A stretch of DNA of 64,000 nucleotides from Acanthosepion pharaonis (Eukaryota; Mollusca; Cephalopoda; Sepiida; Sepiidae), in the NCBI GenBank assembly GCA_903632075.3, contig CAHIKZ030003329.1, positions 21,001 to 85,000 on the forward strand, read 5' to 3'. A program made the position numbers and the translations under genes. This document shows, piece after piece, positions 42,134 to 53,350 of the stretch. The stretch's first letter is position 1. Every line of letters starts with the position of its first letter. Under the pieces are notes generated by a model that saw only the letters and a list, made by a program, of their open reading frames with translations, had not been told where the DNA came from and made no database searches.

Positions 42134-42863
42134 TCTCTATCTATAAAAGGCAGGATTTGTGTGTGTAACGAATGCACGGCCGCAATTTTCGACAGATTTG
42201 CACCAGAATTTACATGCACATGCTCCAAATTAGCGGGAAGGCCAAGACCGACTTTGCATTTCCTAACTCCTATCGATAGGGGAAATAATCGATTTTTCAT
42301 GCTTCTACGGCACTTTTCATGTAGTTTGCGGCCATTTTTGAATAGGCAGGAAGATTCTATTGACCAGCGTGAGAGCCAACAGCTGACTGACATGAATGTT
42401 AACTAGCATGCTAACATGCAAAAAAATCGATAGCTGCATTCGTCACAAGTGGGAAAAATTTAAATCTACATGGCACTTTACTCCAATTAGCTCATTCGCT
42501 TGCTTAAACTCAACGTTGATTCTGATTCCGCAAAACTGGGTTGGGTGTGAAAAAGTATTTGTTGTTAACATTCTTTTTTCATTCGGTTTTTCCAGTTACG
42601 AGTCCTTTTTTAAAGCTGATCGTTTTGTGTTCATTTTGTTTAGTTCTTTTTTCGTAACAGGTTTAATGTTTAGTATAGAGCTTGGAAAAAATTCGCAGTG
42701 TGAGATAGGCAAGAAGTAAGGCATGTAGCAACTTCAGCACGGCAAAGGGCACTCCTTTAAAGGCAAGGAAGGGCAAAAATATTTTAAGTCAAGTGATATC
42801 GATTGCTGTATGAGTCGTACGATTTTTGAATCAAGCACGGGCAACGCCGGGCCATGCTGCTAG
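42134..42863 (+). mobile_element. Non-autonomous Helitron
   Basis: 730 bp. The 5' end TCTCTATCTATAAAAGGCAG follows A at 42133. The 3' end has a hairpin GCACGG-GCAACG-CCGGGC at 42835-42852, seven bases, then CTAG (42860-42863) followed by T. TC start, 3' hairpin, CTRR end and A/T insertion site are the defining Helitron traits. Removing it rejoins the LINE-A RT in frame (HASR to SFHINTGV). The 107-codon ORF inside (42396-42719) shows no Rep or helicase motif, so transposition would depend on an element elsewhere. Confidence 0.9.
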
Positions 42864-43003
42864 TCCTTTCATATAAATACGGGGGTCCAGTATCCTTGGA
42901 CTTATGTTCTCATCTTCATCAAAGACCTTAATGATGTAATGTCTATGTATATACTTCTTCCACTTGGCATTGAAGACAAAAACAGTTCGATAATATCTAC
43001 TGT
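42864..43003 (+). pseudogene. LINE-A RT domain, right part
   Basis: Continues the frame from 42133 with SFHINTGV, followed by decayed text matching the LFLIFINDL region (VLIFIKDLNDVMS). The YADD box is not recognisable before the sequence ends at the inverted-repeat element. Confidence 0.7.
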
Positions 43004-43004
43004 C

Positions 43005-43445
43005 GGTGTTATATTCCATGCTAATAGGAATATATACTTGACAAACATGGTGGATAAAATAAGTAAAGGATTATTGTAAAAACCATTACAATAAGAAATA
43101 AGGTAACAGTTATGCGCAAGGTCGTTGCAAGTCAGTCCAGTAGTGAGTGAATGCAGATCCCAGCTAGAAATATTCACCAACCTCCCCACTGGGTAGGATG
43201 TCGCACAAGGCCGAATTTAATGCGGGGTAATCCGAGCCCGTAGGCTCAGCAAAAAATTCCCGTAGACTCCGTATAAAACGGGATCGGGTAGCTGTTTCCA
43301 AATAGTAGCACTCACGACTGGATTGACTTGCAACGACCTTATGCATAACTGTTACCTTTATTCTAATTGTACTGGTTTTTACAATAAACCTTTACTTATT
43401 TCATCCATCTTGTTTTTCAAGTATATATTCCTATTAGCACGGAAC
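43005..43445. mobile_element. Large inverted-repeat element enclosing module M
   Basis: Arms of ~140 bp (about 43008-43150 and 43305-43443) are inverted copies sharing CTAATAGGAATATATACTTG, GGTAACAGTTATGC and AAGGTCGTTGCAAGTCA, at over 85 percent identity by eye. The central ~150 bp is a module-M unit (GATGTCGCACAAGGCCGAAT, GAGCCCGTAGGCTC, GTATAAAACGGGATCGGGTA). It does not code. A foldback element that captured the module, or a module that acquired new arms, are both possible. Confidence 0.75.
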
Positions 43446-44601
43446 ATAATTTTATTTATTTATTTGTTTTAAAAGGTTATGAGCTAACCATTTTCTTTGG
43501 AAAAGGAACAAAAACACACACACACACACACACATATATGTGTGTGTCTTTGAGACATAAATACATACATATATAAATGAAGTCTATGATTATTATTTGT
43601 ACGAAAAGAATTATATTCTGCTCTTCTCTGTTGGAACAATGTTGCTGATTTCTAAAACACTTTGCGTCTCTGTATATTCGTTTCCGCTTGTGCTGTTAAC
43701 TTCCTTTAAACACGTGTGCCAGGGTAATTGAGAGAGTACAATGGCCGGTTGTATACCATCATTTTCTCAGACGTCTGCAACTATAGGCTTAACAAATCGT
43801 GTCTGATGTCTATAAATAATGTCGATTCACACAGTGATACACGGGCGAAATAACAAAAGAAGATAAACGAACTGACTAAAAGCAAACTATCTCTTTTTAT
43901 GGTTAAAATTCGAATGCCGGACAAAAAAAAATATCTGTGGGTTTCTTTTTGGTGGAGGGTGTATTTATTTTTATTATTGTCATTCACTTTTTGTAGGAAA
44001 AAAAAAGACTCGCTCCCCTAACTGAAACAAATTTATCTCTAAAAAATAAAAATGATCTTAAAGATAAGCAGTTTTGTGTCTTGCCAAGGATCGATGCTAT
44101 GATTGAATGAAGGTAGATTCGACAACTGCTCACGTGGACTAGTTCTGATGTTATTGAATGTTCTGATGACGGAGGACGGCGAAATAAATGAAATGGCTAG
44201 CAGACGAGAACAGATATGAAAGAAGCAACGTAAAATATTGGCGGTTTGATTGACACGTTATTTATTTATTGATTATAACTTTACATAAAAAAGAAAGAAT
44301 TCCTACATGATATCTTTATTGATTTTCTTGAAGTTATTTTTGTCACCAATATTATTAATATGATTATTATTTCAACCATTAGCATCATTGTCAATACTGT
44401 CTTAACATCATCATCAAAACCACATTTCTTAGTATTAATTGCAAATATTTTCGGTCTTCATTCTAAGAATACGTTTTGTATAACCAGTACTTCATATGAA
44501 AGTTTTTAACTTTCCATTTAAAGATGACTTTTGTCAAGATAATCATTAGTTAACTAAATTATGAAATAATTACTGTATTGTATTAGAAAAGTAATATAAG
44601 G
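43446..44601. other. Non-coding with a (CA)n run
   Basis: (CA)n at about 43513-43533. Otherwise AT-rich with nothing recognised. Confidence 0.4.
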
Positions 44602-44945
44602 TGTCCAGAAGTAACCTAGAGATTAAACCTTTTATTATTCAAAAAACAGTTTTATACTGAATGAAAATTCAAACACTGGAAATATATGTCCATCCACATA
44701 TAAAAAATGACGTGGCATAAATGGCCTCCATTTTCGTTTTAGGACAGACATGCTCTTCCGATTACATTCTTCATAACAGTGATTAATAACTCTGTCTGCA
44801 GTCGTCGAATTTCTGTACAGATGTTATCATGGAGTTGCTGAATTGTCTGCAGTTTATTGATGTATACCCTCTCTTAAGGTATCCCACGAAAACATAATCG
44901 AGAGGCCTCAGTTCAAGAGTAAGATGTAGTTATAAATTTTCGGAA
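44602..44945 (-). pseudogene. Mariner-like transposase fragment, badly decayed
   Basis: The left text GGTGTCCAGAAGTAACC is mariner-terminus-like. The minus strand reads LRPLDYVFVGYLKRGY followed by INCRQFSNSMITSVQKFDD, matching the PLD--LWGY-K--VY / I--LK--I block with W lost. No right terminus was found. Confidence 0.6.
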
Positions 44946-45940
44946 ATTCACGGACTTATCTCGTGATAAAAAGTTTTGTCAAATCGAAAATAAAATTCCA
45001 CTATTTCGATTCTTTCTCCAATTGTCATTTTCCCCATGGGTAATTAACCTGTTAATATAAATTCAGAAAATGAAGAAAAATTATTATAAAAGAAAAATTA
45101 TTAAAAATCTGACAAATTATGAGATTATTAAATACTTAGGTTATTTTTGGAATACACTGCATTTAAAATTTGAATGGAGTGCAATGAAGCAAATCAAAAA
45201 GACTCTTGATCTCAGTTAACTTAAACATAGCTTAATAAGTAAGCATGGAACTTGACGGAGGATTTGACCCTAAATATCCAATATATAATTAGAATCGTCT
45301 TGATAACATCGTTAAAAGAAGATGCGTTTCTGACCGGTGTGCAGATACGGCCTTTTGTAGAATAACGTGCAGGACTTGTTTAAAAAGTCTTTTTTAACAT
45401 CCACTAGCTTTCCTTTCCAGTATCGGAGAGAAGGCATGTAACACAAATTTCTACACACTGTTAGCATGTTCTCTTTTGAAAAAAAATAAAAATAAAAACC
45501 TCATTTACGTTAAGATATCTGTCGAGTAGTATTTATTTTTTATTATTATAAATATCTGAGTAATTTTCTACTTCCAACAGCTAGATAACCCCAATGTCGT
45601 TGTACATATATTCGATAACCAAATTTCTGCTCTACGAGATATATTAGAATAAATCTAATTTTTATGGGAAGATTGTGTGGAAAAACGTGTGAATGGATGC
45701 CTTGGTTAATATACATCGTGGACTGATATTATTTTCACTAGTTTTCATTTTTATTTTGAATTTCATCTGATTAATCCTTGAACATCAGACGGAATGTGTC
45801 TACGATGGCCGTCGCCGCTAAATTGGAATTGGCAAGATTTTCAAAGATGGCCGTTAAATTCGTTTAATTAAAAGTGACAATTAAGAAATAACTAAGGCAG
45901 CAGATTTATTTTAAACCCAACTTTGACTTTATCTCACTCT
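44946..45940. other. Non-coding, nothing recognised
   Basis: AT-rich up to a T-run at 45951. Confidence 0.35.
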
Positions 45941-48080
45941 TTCAATCACTGTTTTTTTTTTTTTTACACTCTTTCAATATATTATTCTCATTTTTTTTTT
46001 TTTTTTTTTTACTTTCTATTTTTCTTTGTTTTTCCTTTTTTGTCTTTCCTTTTATTTCTCACTCACCTATATCTTCCTTCACTCGCCATTTTTTTAATTT
46101 TCTTTCCTTCAAATTTTCTCTATTTTTCTCACTCTCTTTGCTTTTCGTTGTATCTCTCTCTTTGATTTTTGTTTCTTTTGTCTCTCTTTGCTTTCCTGTT
46201 TGTATCTCACTCTCTTTGCTTTTTATTTCTCTGTTTGTTTCCTGTTTGCCATTTTCTTTTCCTGTTTGTCTCACTCTCTTTGCTTTCGCCATTTCACTTT
46301 CCTGTTTGTCTCTCTTTTGCTTTCCTTTTGTATTTTCCCTGTTTGTTTTTGCTTTCCCTGTTTGTATCTCAGACTCTTGTTTGTTTCTCTCTGTCTTTCT
46401 TTCCTGTTTTCCTTTGTTTGTCTCTCACTCTCTTTGCTTTTCCTGTTTGTATATCTCTCTCTCTTTGATTTTCCTGTTTGTATCTCTCTCTCTATTCCTC
46501 TTTTTCCTGTTTGTATCTTTTCCTTTGTTTGTTTCTGTTTGTATCTCTTTGCTTTTTCCTGTTTGTATCTATGTTTTCCATGTTTGTATCTCTCTTTGCT
46601 TTCCCTGTTTATCTCCTCGCTTTCTTTCCTGTTTGTATCTCACTTTGCTTTCCCTGTTTGTATCTCTCTTTGCTTTCCCTGTTTGTATCTCACTCTCTTT
46701 GCTTTCCCTGTTTGTATCTCTTTTTTTTTCCTGTTTGTATCTCCTCTCTTTGCTTTCCTGTTTGTATCTTTCCCTGTTTGTATCTATCTCTGTTTGTATC
46801 TCTCTTTCTTTATCTTTCCCTGTTTGTATCTCTTTGTATCTTTGTTTGTTTCTTGCTTTCCCTGTTTGTATCTCACTCTCTTTGCTTTCCCTGTTTGTAT
46901 CTCACTCTCTTTGCTTTCCCTGTTTGTATCTCACTCTCTTTGCTTTCCCTGTTTTGTATCTCTGTTTCTCTCTCTTGCTTTCTTTGTTTTTATCTCTCTC
47001 TTCTTTCTTTCCTGTTTGTATCTCTCTCTTTGCTTTCCCTGTTTGTATTCTCTTTGCTGTGTTTGTATCTCTCTCACTTTGCTTTGTTTTTCCTGTTTTG
47101 TATCTTTCTCTTTTGTTTTTCCTTTTGCTTTTTGTATCTCTCTTTCCTTTGTATATCTTTTTTTCCCTGTTTGTATCTCTCTCTTTGTTTTTCCTGTTTG
47201 TATCTCTCACTTTGCTTTCCATGTTTGTATCTCACTCACTTTGCTTTCCATGTTTGTATCTCACTCGCTTTGCTTTCCATGTTTGTATCTCACTCTCTTT
47301 GCTTTCCCTGTTTGTATCTCACTCTCTTTGCTTTCCCTGTTTGTATCTCACTCTCTTTGCTTTCCCTGTTTGTATCTCACTCTCTTTGCTTTCCCTGTTT
47401 GTATCTCACTCTCTTTGCTTTCCCTGTTTGTATCTCACTCTCTTTGCTTTTCCTGTTTGTATCTCTCTTTGCTTTTCTCTCTTTTGTTTTTTGTTTTTCA
47501 TGTTTTTTTTCTGTTTGTATCTCTCTTTGCATTTCATGTTTGTATCTCTCACTTTGCTTTCCTCTTTGCTTTTTCATGTTTGCTTTTCATGTTTGTATCT
47601 CACTCTCTTTGCTTTTCATGTTTGTATCTCACTCTCTTTGCTTTCCATGTTTTTATCTCTCTCTCTCTCTCCTGTTTGTATCTCTCTCTTTGCTTTTCCT
47701 GTTTGTATCTCTCTCTTTGTTTTTCCTGTTTGTATCTCTCTCTTTGTTTTTCCTGTTTGTATCTCTCTCTTTGCTTTTCCTGTTTGTATCTCCTCTTTTG
47801 CTTTGTCATGTTTGTCTTTCATGTTTGTATCTCACTCTCTTTTCCTTTTTTGTATCTCTCTCTTTGTTTTTCCTGTTTGTATCTCTCTCTTTGCTTTTCC
47901 TGTTTGTATCTCTCTCTTTGCTTTTCCTGTTTGTATCTCTCTCTCTTTGCTTTTCCTGTTTGTATCTCTCTCTCTCTTTGCTTTTCCTGTTTGTATCTCT
48001 CTGTTTGTATCTCTCTCTCTCTTTTTCTCTTTTCTGTTTCTCTCTCTCCTTTCTCTGCTTTCTCTGTTTCTCTCTCTCTC
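45941..48080 (+). repeat. Large 29-bp polypyrimidine minisatellite
   Basis: The regular part starts near 46130. The unit is TTTGCTTTCCCTGTTTGTAT plus CTCACTCTC (29 bp) with variants (TTTGCTTTTCC, CTCTCTC). Homogeneity is highest at 47215-47460, where successive units are near identical. All three plus frames stay open (687, 636 and 551 codons) because 29 is not a multiple of 3 and no phase of the unit contains a stop; several Lys/Arg/Glu-rich minus ORFs arise the same way. Not protein coding. T-runs at 45951 and 45991 lead in. Confidence 0.95.
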
Positions 48081-48194
48081 GAAACGTTGTGTATATGACA
48101 ATAAAGACGAGGACAATACTCGCAACAGTGTAAATAAAGTACCTCATCTCAGGAATATAAACAGACCGTTTCTTTGTGCGGAAAAACAATCTTT
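48081..48194. other. Spacer
   Basis: Short unique sequence containing AATAAAG near 48100. Confidence 0.35.
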
Positions 48195-48590
48195 CCTATA
48201 GATAGTTCCTTTCATATAGCAGTCAATGTTGGTCAATTTTCTCACAGATGAATAAAGGACAAGACAGCAGAAATGTGGTTCTATAGAAAGTTGCCAAGAA
48301 TACTCAATATTCAAGAGTAACTGCAAACTAAAAGGAAACATAGATTCAGAAAGAGACAATTGAAATTTCTCGTCGTCATAATGAAGAAAGGGGGCTTGGA
48401 AAATTTAACATTCACAGGACATGCCGAAGGCAAGGGATAAACAGCGAATAACCCACCTAAAATGTTGGCAGAACAGAGTTAAGAGTGATAGCAAAAAGAT
48501 AACGCTAATAGTTACAAATGACTGGAAGTCGTGGAGAACCATGATCGCCAACGACGTGAAGTGACACGGCACATAGAAGATGATGGATAT
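48195..48590 (+). pseudogene. LINE-B RT tail fragment
   Basis: Shows FLIAVNV-like text, then AEMWFYRKLPRILNIQE, RKRQLKFLVVIMKKGGLENL and WRTMIANDVK, in the family order. Stops and small indels throughout. Confidence 0.75.
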
Positions 48591-48834
48591 AATTGCTCCT
48601 CTTACCAAAGGAAGCTAGTTTATTCCAGTGTAGGGAATTAAATATTCTGTGTATGCTTCACACTTCTTGCCTTGTTCCAGACTGATATCAGTTTGAAAAT
48701 ATATGAACCAAAGAACCAAGCTACCTAATCTTGTCTAAGCATGTCAGTATGGCACAAGGCCAGATGGAAAGGAGCGATGTGCTTTATGATTCTTTGATCC
48801 TCTTTGTCAGTGTGTTTTCCATTCATTTCGTCCT
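48591..48834. other. Spacer with a module-M-like scrap
   Basis: TCAGTATGGCACAAGGCCAG at 48745-48764 resembles the start of module M and the SINE-II body. Confidence 0.35.
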
Positions 48835-49275
48835 TTCGTTCTTTGTCAATATGTTTTCCATTTCTTTCTTTCTCTTTGTCAATATGTTTTCCATTTCTTT
48901 CTTTCTCTTTGTCAATGTGTTTTCCATTTCTTTCTTTCTCTTTGTCAATATGTTTTCCATTTCTTTCTTTCTCTTTGTCAATGTGTTTTCCATTTCTTTC
49001 TTTCTCAATGTGTTTTCCATTTCTTTTTTTCTCTTTGTCAATGTGTTTTCCATTTCTTTCTTTCTCTTTGTCAATATGTTTTTCCATTTTCTTTCTTTCT
49101 CTTTGTCAATGTGTTTTCCATTTCTTTCTTTCTCTTTGTCAATATGTTTTCCATTTCTTTCTTTTCTCTTTTCATTTCTTTTTTTCCATTTCTTTCTTTC
49201 TTTCTCTTTGTCAATATGTTTTCCATTTCTTTCTTTCTCTTTGTCAATGTGTTTTCCATTTCTTTTTTTTTTCTT
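48835..49275 (+). repeat. 33-bp minisatellite
   Basis: About 13 units of CCATTTCTTTCTTTCTCTTT plus GTCAATATGTTTT (33 bp), alternating ATATG and ATGTG variants. Since 33 is 11 codons, the plus frame gives an 11-residue repeat FSISFFLFVNM and the minus frame a KRKKEMENTLT repeat. It looks protein-like but has no unique flanking coding sequence. Confidence 0.95.
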
Positions 49276-49984
49276 TTTTCTGTATCCCACTCTTCTTGTT
49301 GGCTTATCACTCACTGCGTCTGCCTTTTTATTTGCGAAGTCAACCAGTCAGTGGCTCTAAGCTTGTTTTCTCTCATACAAAAAAAAGCGTCCACGTCCCA
49401 GACCCAAGCTATTCCCAACTTTTCAGGGTTTGGTTACGAACGAAGTGAAAAATCCACGTCGAGACATTTCCTAATTGGAAATCATTGTTTAGTGACCGAT
49501 GATTAACTCCGTCTGATCAAACGTCAAATGACGCATGTTCGGACTGCATCGGATGAAATTCTGATTGGTTTCATGAAACCATTTTTTTCTTACTTGTTTT
49601 TTTTTTTTTTTTTGCACACTCTTTTTTTAACCAATATCCACATTTTTCTGTTGTTCTTTATCACTACTATTTCTATGTGGCAATCAACAAATTATCGTAG
49701 AATAACTTTTACCGAATGTCGTATAAAATTTGCTACGTGATATAACAAGTTTGTGGTACGAGATGCGTGTTCAATTCTAGTCAAAGCTGCTACTTGGTTC
49801 AGTCCTTGTTTGAAGACTGAAGACGATATCGGCCAAAAATGTTGTGGCATAAACAAAGAAAACAGCTAGAAATGTTACAGAAGAAATGGCTTTGAGTTTT
49901 TCAAAACTTAGCTTCTTTGTTGCAGAGTTACTTAAGTTCGAACGAGAGTCTAGCAAGCAGTTTTTTTTTCACTTCTTGGTTGAT
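49276..49984. other. Non-coding; weak tRNA-like box
   Basis: A T-run lies at 49594-49613. GTGTTCAATTCTAGTCAAAG near 49766 resembles a B box, possibly a SINE relic, but no A box was found. Confidence 0.3.
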
Positions 49985-50370
49985 TTCGTTTAGTGGCATA
50001 TCAACACCTATGGGTTATTTAATGCCGAAACTTAAATATTTTGTACTTAATTTTATATTTTCAAAGTAAAGGCATTTTTAGATATATAGTTTGTAGATCA
50101 TAAAACATATTGTTGGTAATTTCATTTTATAAAAAATGTATTGTTGATCATTTTGCTATAAAAATGTACTGTTGATTTTAGTTCGGGAGTTCACTATTTG
50201 CACATAGCTGGGATCCTAAGAGGCTCTACTAGTCCGGGTCAGGGCGGGCCTGGGCACAACAGTATTTAAGAGGTGGTTTTTCACGCTCTTCAAAGCCTCC
50301 AATCTCTCAATCAGAAACCTTGCTGCTGGATGTAGTTCTTTGTCATATCCATAACGATTCACTTATTGGA
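49985..50370 (-). repeat. X repeat copy
   Basis: The plus strand carries the inverted tail GGCATATCAACACCTATGGG (49993) and inverted head TTGCACATAGCTGGGATCCT, then CCTTGCTGCTGGATGTAGTT. Uninterrupted, unlike 15843-16480. Confidence 0.75.
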
Positions 50371-52329
50371 TGTAATTATTTTTTTTAATTCCCTTATAAA
50401 CGAAACCAGAATTCTACACTAGGACTTGAACACTGTTTGACGGTAGCATGACACTACTTGATATTCCTGTCTTCAGCAAAAGCATATTCAAGTCATGACT
50501 TAATATCGTAACTTGCAGAATTAACCAATTATTGCATTTTCTTAGTTTTAAATATCTGCTCGTCGGAATACGTAGAGCGAGTGTGTCTCTAGTGTTCTTT
50601 TCTTCATTGTCTGCGGGTGCATCGACGTTTGGCGCAATTCCAGACTGTCCGCTTACGCTTTTGTACTTTGGGTCTGATTGAGAAACAGTTTTGGCAAAAT
50701 ATTCGTCAGTAATTTCCTAATTTTCGCCATTCAAAACGAAAAGAGAGAGACGATGCTAGAGAGTGAAATCTTCGTTCTTGTCGGCGGAAAGAGAAGACAC
50801 ACTTTAACGAGTTCTTAAATTGCTAACTCACTCATTGTCCAGATGTGGTGTCACGTATTAACAAACAATCCAGTCTAATAATGGCTTCTATTATTGGCGC
50901 ATTTCTTTCGTTCCTTATCCTTTTTCCAAAAGCTTTCTTCCGACCTCCGACCCATATCACCTGTCGAGCCCTCGTTGCTTCTCGCCAAAAGATATCTTTC
51001 CAATAAGCCTCAGTTGATTCTGTTCGCTAAGAAAAAGGAGAGGCCGATTTGAATATGTCTGTCGAATGATATCATTGCTGACAGATTTGTTTGGGAATTT
51101 TCTTTTTGACTCGTGATCTTTCAGATAACACGTACAAATCTTTCGTTTTGACGAACAAAGCCGAGTTAACCAAGTAAAGACATTCCTTCTTCAGAAAGTC
51201 TAATTCATAAAATTAGCTGGTAATCGTTCAAAACTTAAATTGACAACTTTATACACGCGCGCGCAAATCACTACCAAACTATTTTTTACCAATACACCAA
51301 AAATTGCGCACCACACCTATGTGGTAAATCAAAATATTACATTCAGTAATAGGTTGGTGTTGCATGACAGTTGGCCATAACTGTACGTTTTATACATATT
51401 ACATGCGTAATCGTCAAGGAGCCAAGGACGGTTTCTGGTGAAAAGAGTAATTGTTCACCCACGGCTCACCAGAGATGTTACGCTAAAGGTGATCTGTATT
51501 TACACCAAGGGCACACACTGACCAAATTTACCAATATTCGAGATGAGCAAAAGAGTTACCCTCACTTTTATGCGGTGAAAGGAAATCACGAAAACACCGA
51601 AATTACGTGTTGTAAATAAAGTATAGGGACTTTAAGAACACAGTTCAGAAGTGATTACACAAATTTGTTAAAAAGTGTTCAACAAAACTGGTTCTACAAG
51701 TCTCCCATACAATAGAAATTATACTTCTAATGTATATTTTAGGATTTTGTTATGCAAATTAGTGTTTCACAGTAAAATTGGTATTATTTATCGGATGTCG
51801 ATAAAATTGTCTGGACATCGCTCAATATGAAAGACCTTCTGCGTTTTTCTGGTTTAACCATATTAAAATTATTGGCAACCTTTTCAGTGGTATGAAAATT
51901 ATGAAAACAAATTGCAACTCTTTTATATATAAACAATGTCTTTAATTTATAAATAAATCCCATAGAATTAAGACATAGAAATATGATTAACATAATATCC
52001 CATGTACATCAAAAATGTGTATTATTTAGCCCGTTAATATGGACTCGTTGGTATTCTATAACATTCATCAACCTTTCTAGTGATTGTTTTAATTAAGTTT
52101 TCTACTATTTTAATTCGAATATGACTATTTTCATGAAGGAGACAAATTGTAGCCCAACAGTCATGTCTATCAAAGTCGCTCTTGGGTAAAATATTTAGAT
52201 AAATGCTTATTTAAAAGTCAGCAACTTATCACTCTAAATTCTTAACACCAACTCCTTCTCCACTTTTTATTGTCCATTTAATTTTTATTGAATTTTATTA
52301 AAACAATTTTCCTTTTCTTTGAAATATTT
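50371..52329. other. Longest stretch without recognised repeats
   Basis: Nearly 2 kb with balanced composition at 50560-51200. The only ORF of note is 51371-51619 (82 codons), which ends EITCCK before TAA with AATAAA overlapping, and has C at residues 12, 28, 36, 80 and 81. A weak acceptor-like CAAG lies near 51419. I do not recognise it; it could be a last exon of a secreted peptide or chance. Confidence 0.3.
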
Positions 52330-52753
52330 TTCAAATCATTTCACAAAAAAAGCAAGGCGATACTGACATTAGGACGCGAGAAGCTACTGGGGGTGAAAGT
52401 GAGGAGAAAAGACAATAAAAGAACAGGTGATGGCGAATGACGTTGCATTTACATTTTTTAGATTGTAGTTGGCAGGGAAGCAAGAAAACTGAAGGGAGAT
52501 CCACAAGAGGGAAAAAGAAACTAATAGAACAGAACATATGATTGTATATACCTAGTTACCGATATAGTAGCATGTTTAAAATCATGCAGTTGAGGCAGTA
52601 AGGAAGAGAGATCCTCAGAACAATTACCAGGAAAATATTTGTAGAAAAGACAGAGAGAAGCCTCGTCAATTCGGTGAGAAAGTGGCTGAAGTCAAGATGC
52701 CATGTCAGAACTGATTACATTACAGACCCAGCTTTAAATTTTGTCAATAATGC

Positions 52754-52755
<2 letters not shown>
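52330..52755 (-). pseudogene. LINE-A C-terminus and 3' end
   Basis: The plus-strand left edge TCATTTCACAAAAAAAGCAA is the family 3' terminus. The minus strand then reads up into MASRLQPLSHRIDEASLCLF and KYFPGNCSEDLSSL with indels. 5'-truncated near the (TA)n run. Confidence 0.75.
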
Positions 52756-52756
<1 letters not shown>

Positions 52757-52804
<48 letters not shown>

Positions 52805-53150
52805 AATACTCGGTTGGTAAAAAAACGACGGACGGCACAACTTGCAAGTATATCAAAACAAATTGGTATCCGAGGAAAAATTGGAAAAAAAGAAAGAACT
52901 AGAAACGTCCGAAGAGGGCGAAAATACCGTCCAGTGCCTTAATTAATCCAAGCGAGTAATAAAGCTAAAACGTAGAGAGCTCATTGCGCAAAGTAGAGCA
53001 AACATAAATAAAAATAAATCCGAAAGAGACAGGAACTACCTACGTAGGTTCCACCTGAACGGATCTTAAGTGTAATCTAAACAGATTACCCTGAAGATCC
53101 GTGAAACATAGATAGGTAGCACCTGGCTCTTTAGGATATATATATAAGCA
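52757..53150 (+). mobile_element. Element B2: (TA)n-bracketed, with terminal hairpin
   Basis: (TA)n at 52757-52790 and a short one at 53138-53150. The body starts ACTCGGTTGGTAAAAAAACG after (AAT)n, and shares AACAAATTGGTATCCGAGGA and CGTCCAGTGCCTTAA with B1. The hairpin at about 53033-53128 pairs CTACCTACGTAGGTTCCACC with AACATAGATAGGTAGCACC-side text, and CGGATCTTAAG with the GAAGATCCG side. Non-coding; same superfamily as A1. Confidence 0.65.
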
Positions 53151-53159
53151 GCAATAGAC

Positions 53160-53350
53160 CAGGTATAGCAGAAATATTCAATGCACGAGTAATTGGTAGA
53201 TTTATAAATGTGTAATTAATTCAAAATGATCACTCTACTTCTTGTGAGTAGAAAACTTGACCCCGAGAAAGCGCGGAGCTTTGCTTACCTGGACGTTATC
53301 ATCAACCATGCTGATGGAAGGCAGAAAAGGTTCTCTATGGTGATTTAATG
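53160..53350 (-). pseudogene. LINE-A fragment between RT core and tail
   Basis: The plus-strand text (ATCATCAACCATGCTGATGG, then TTTGTTTTGGAGCCGTTCAA) parallels the interval 59190-59300 of the larger copy. On the minus strand this is the decayed region downstream of YADD. Stops in all frames. Confidence 0.55.

Noticed and set aside
42396..42719. 107-codon ORF as Helitron cargo gene
   Set aside because: It lies in the middle of a small non-autonomous Helitron, has no recognisable domain, and AT-rich chance ORFs of this size are expected.
46130..48080. CRISPR-like regular array
   Set aside because: Units are contiguous 29-bp repeats without unique spacers, in a eukaryotic context.
46138..48201. 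ORF of 687 codons, the longest in the window
   Set aside because: It is a 29-bp tandem repeat. All three plus frames are open for the same reason and no unique coding sequence flanks it.
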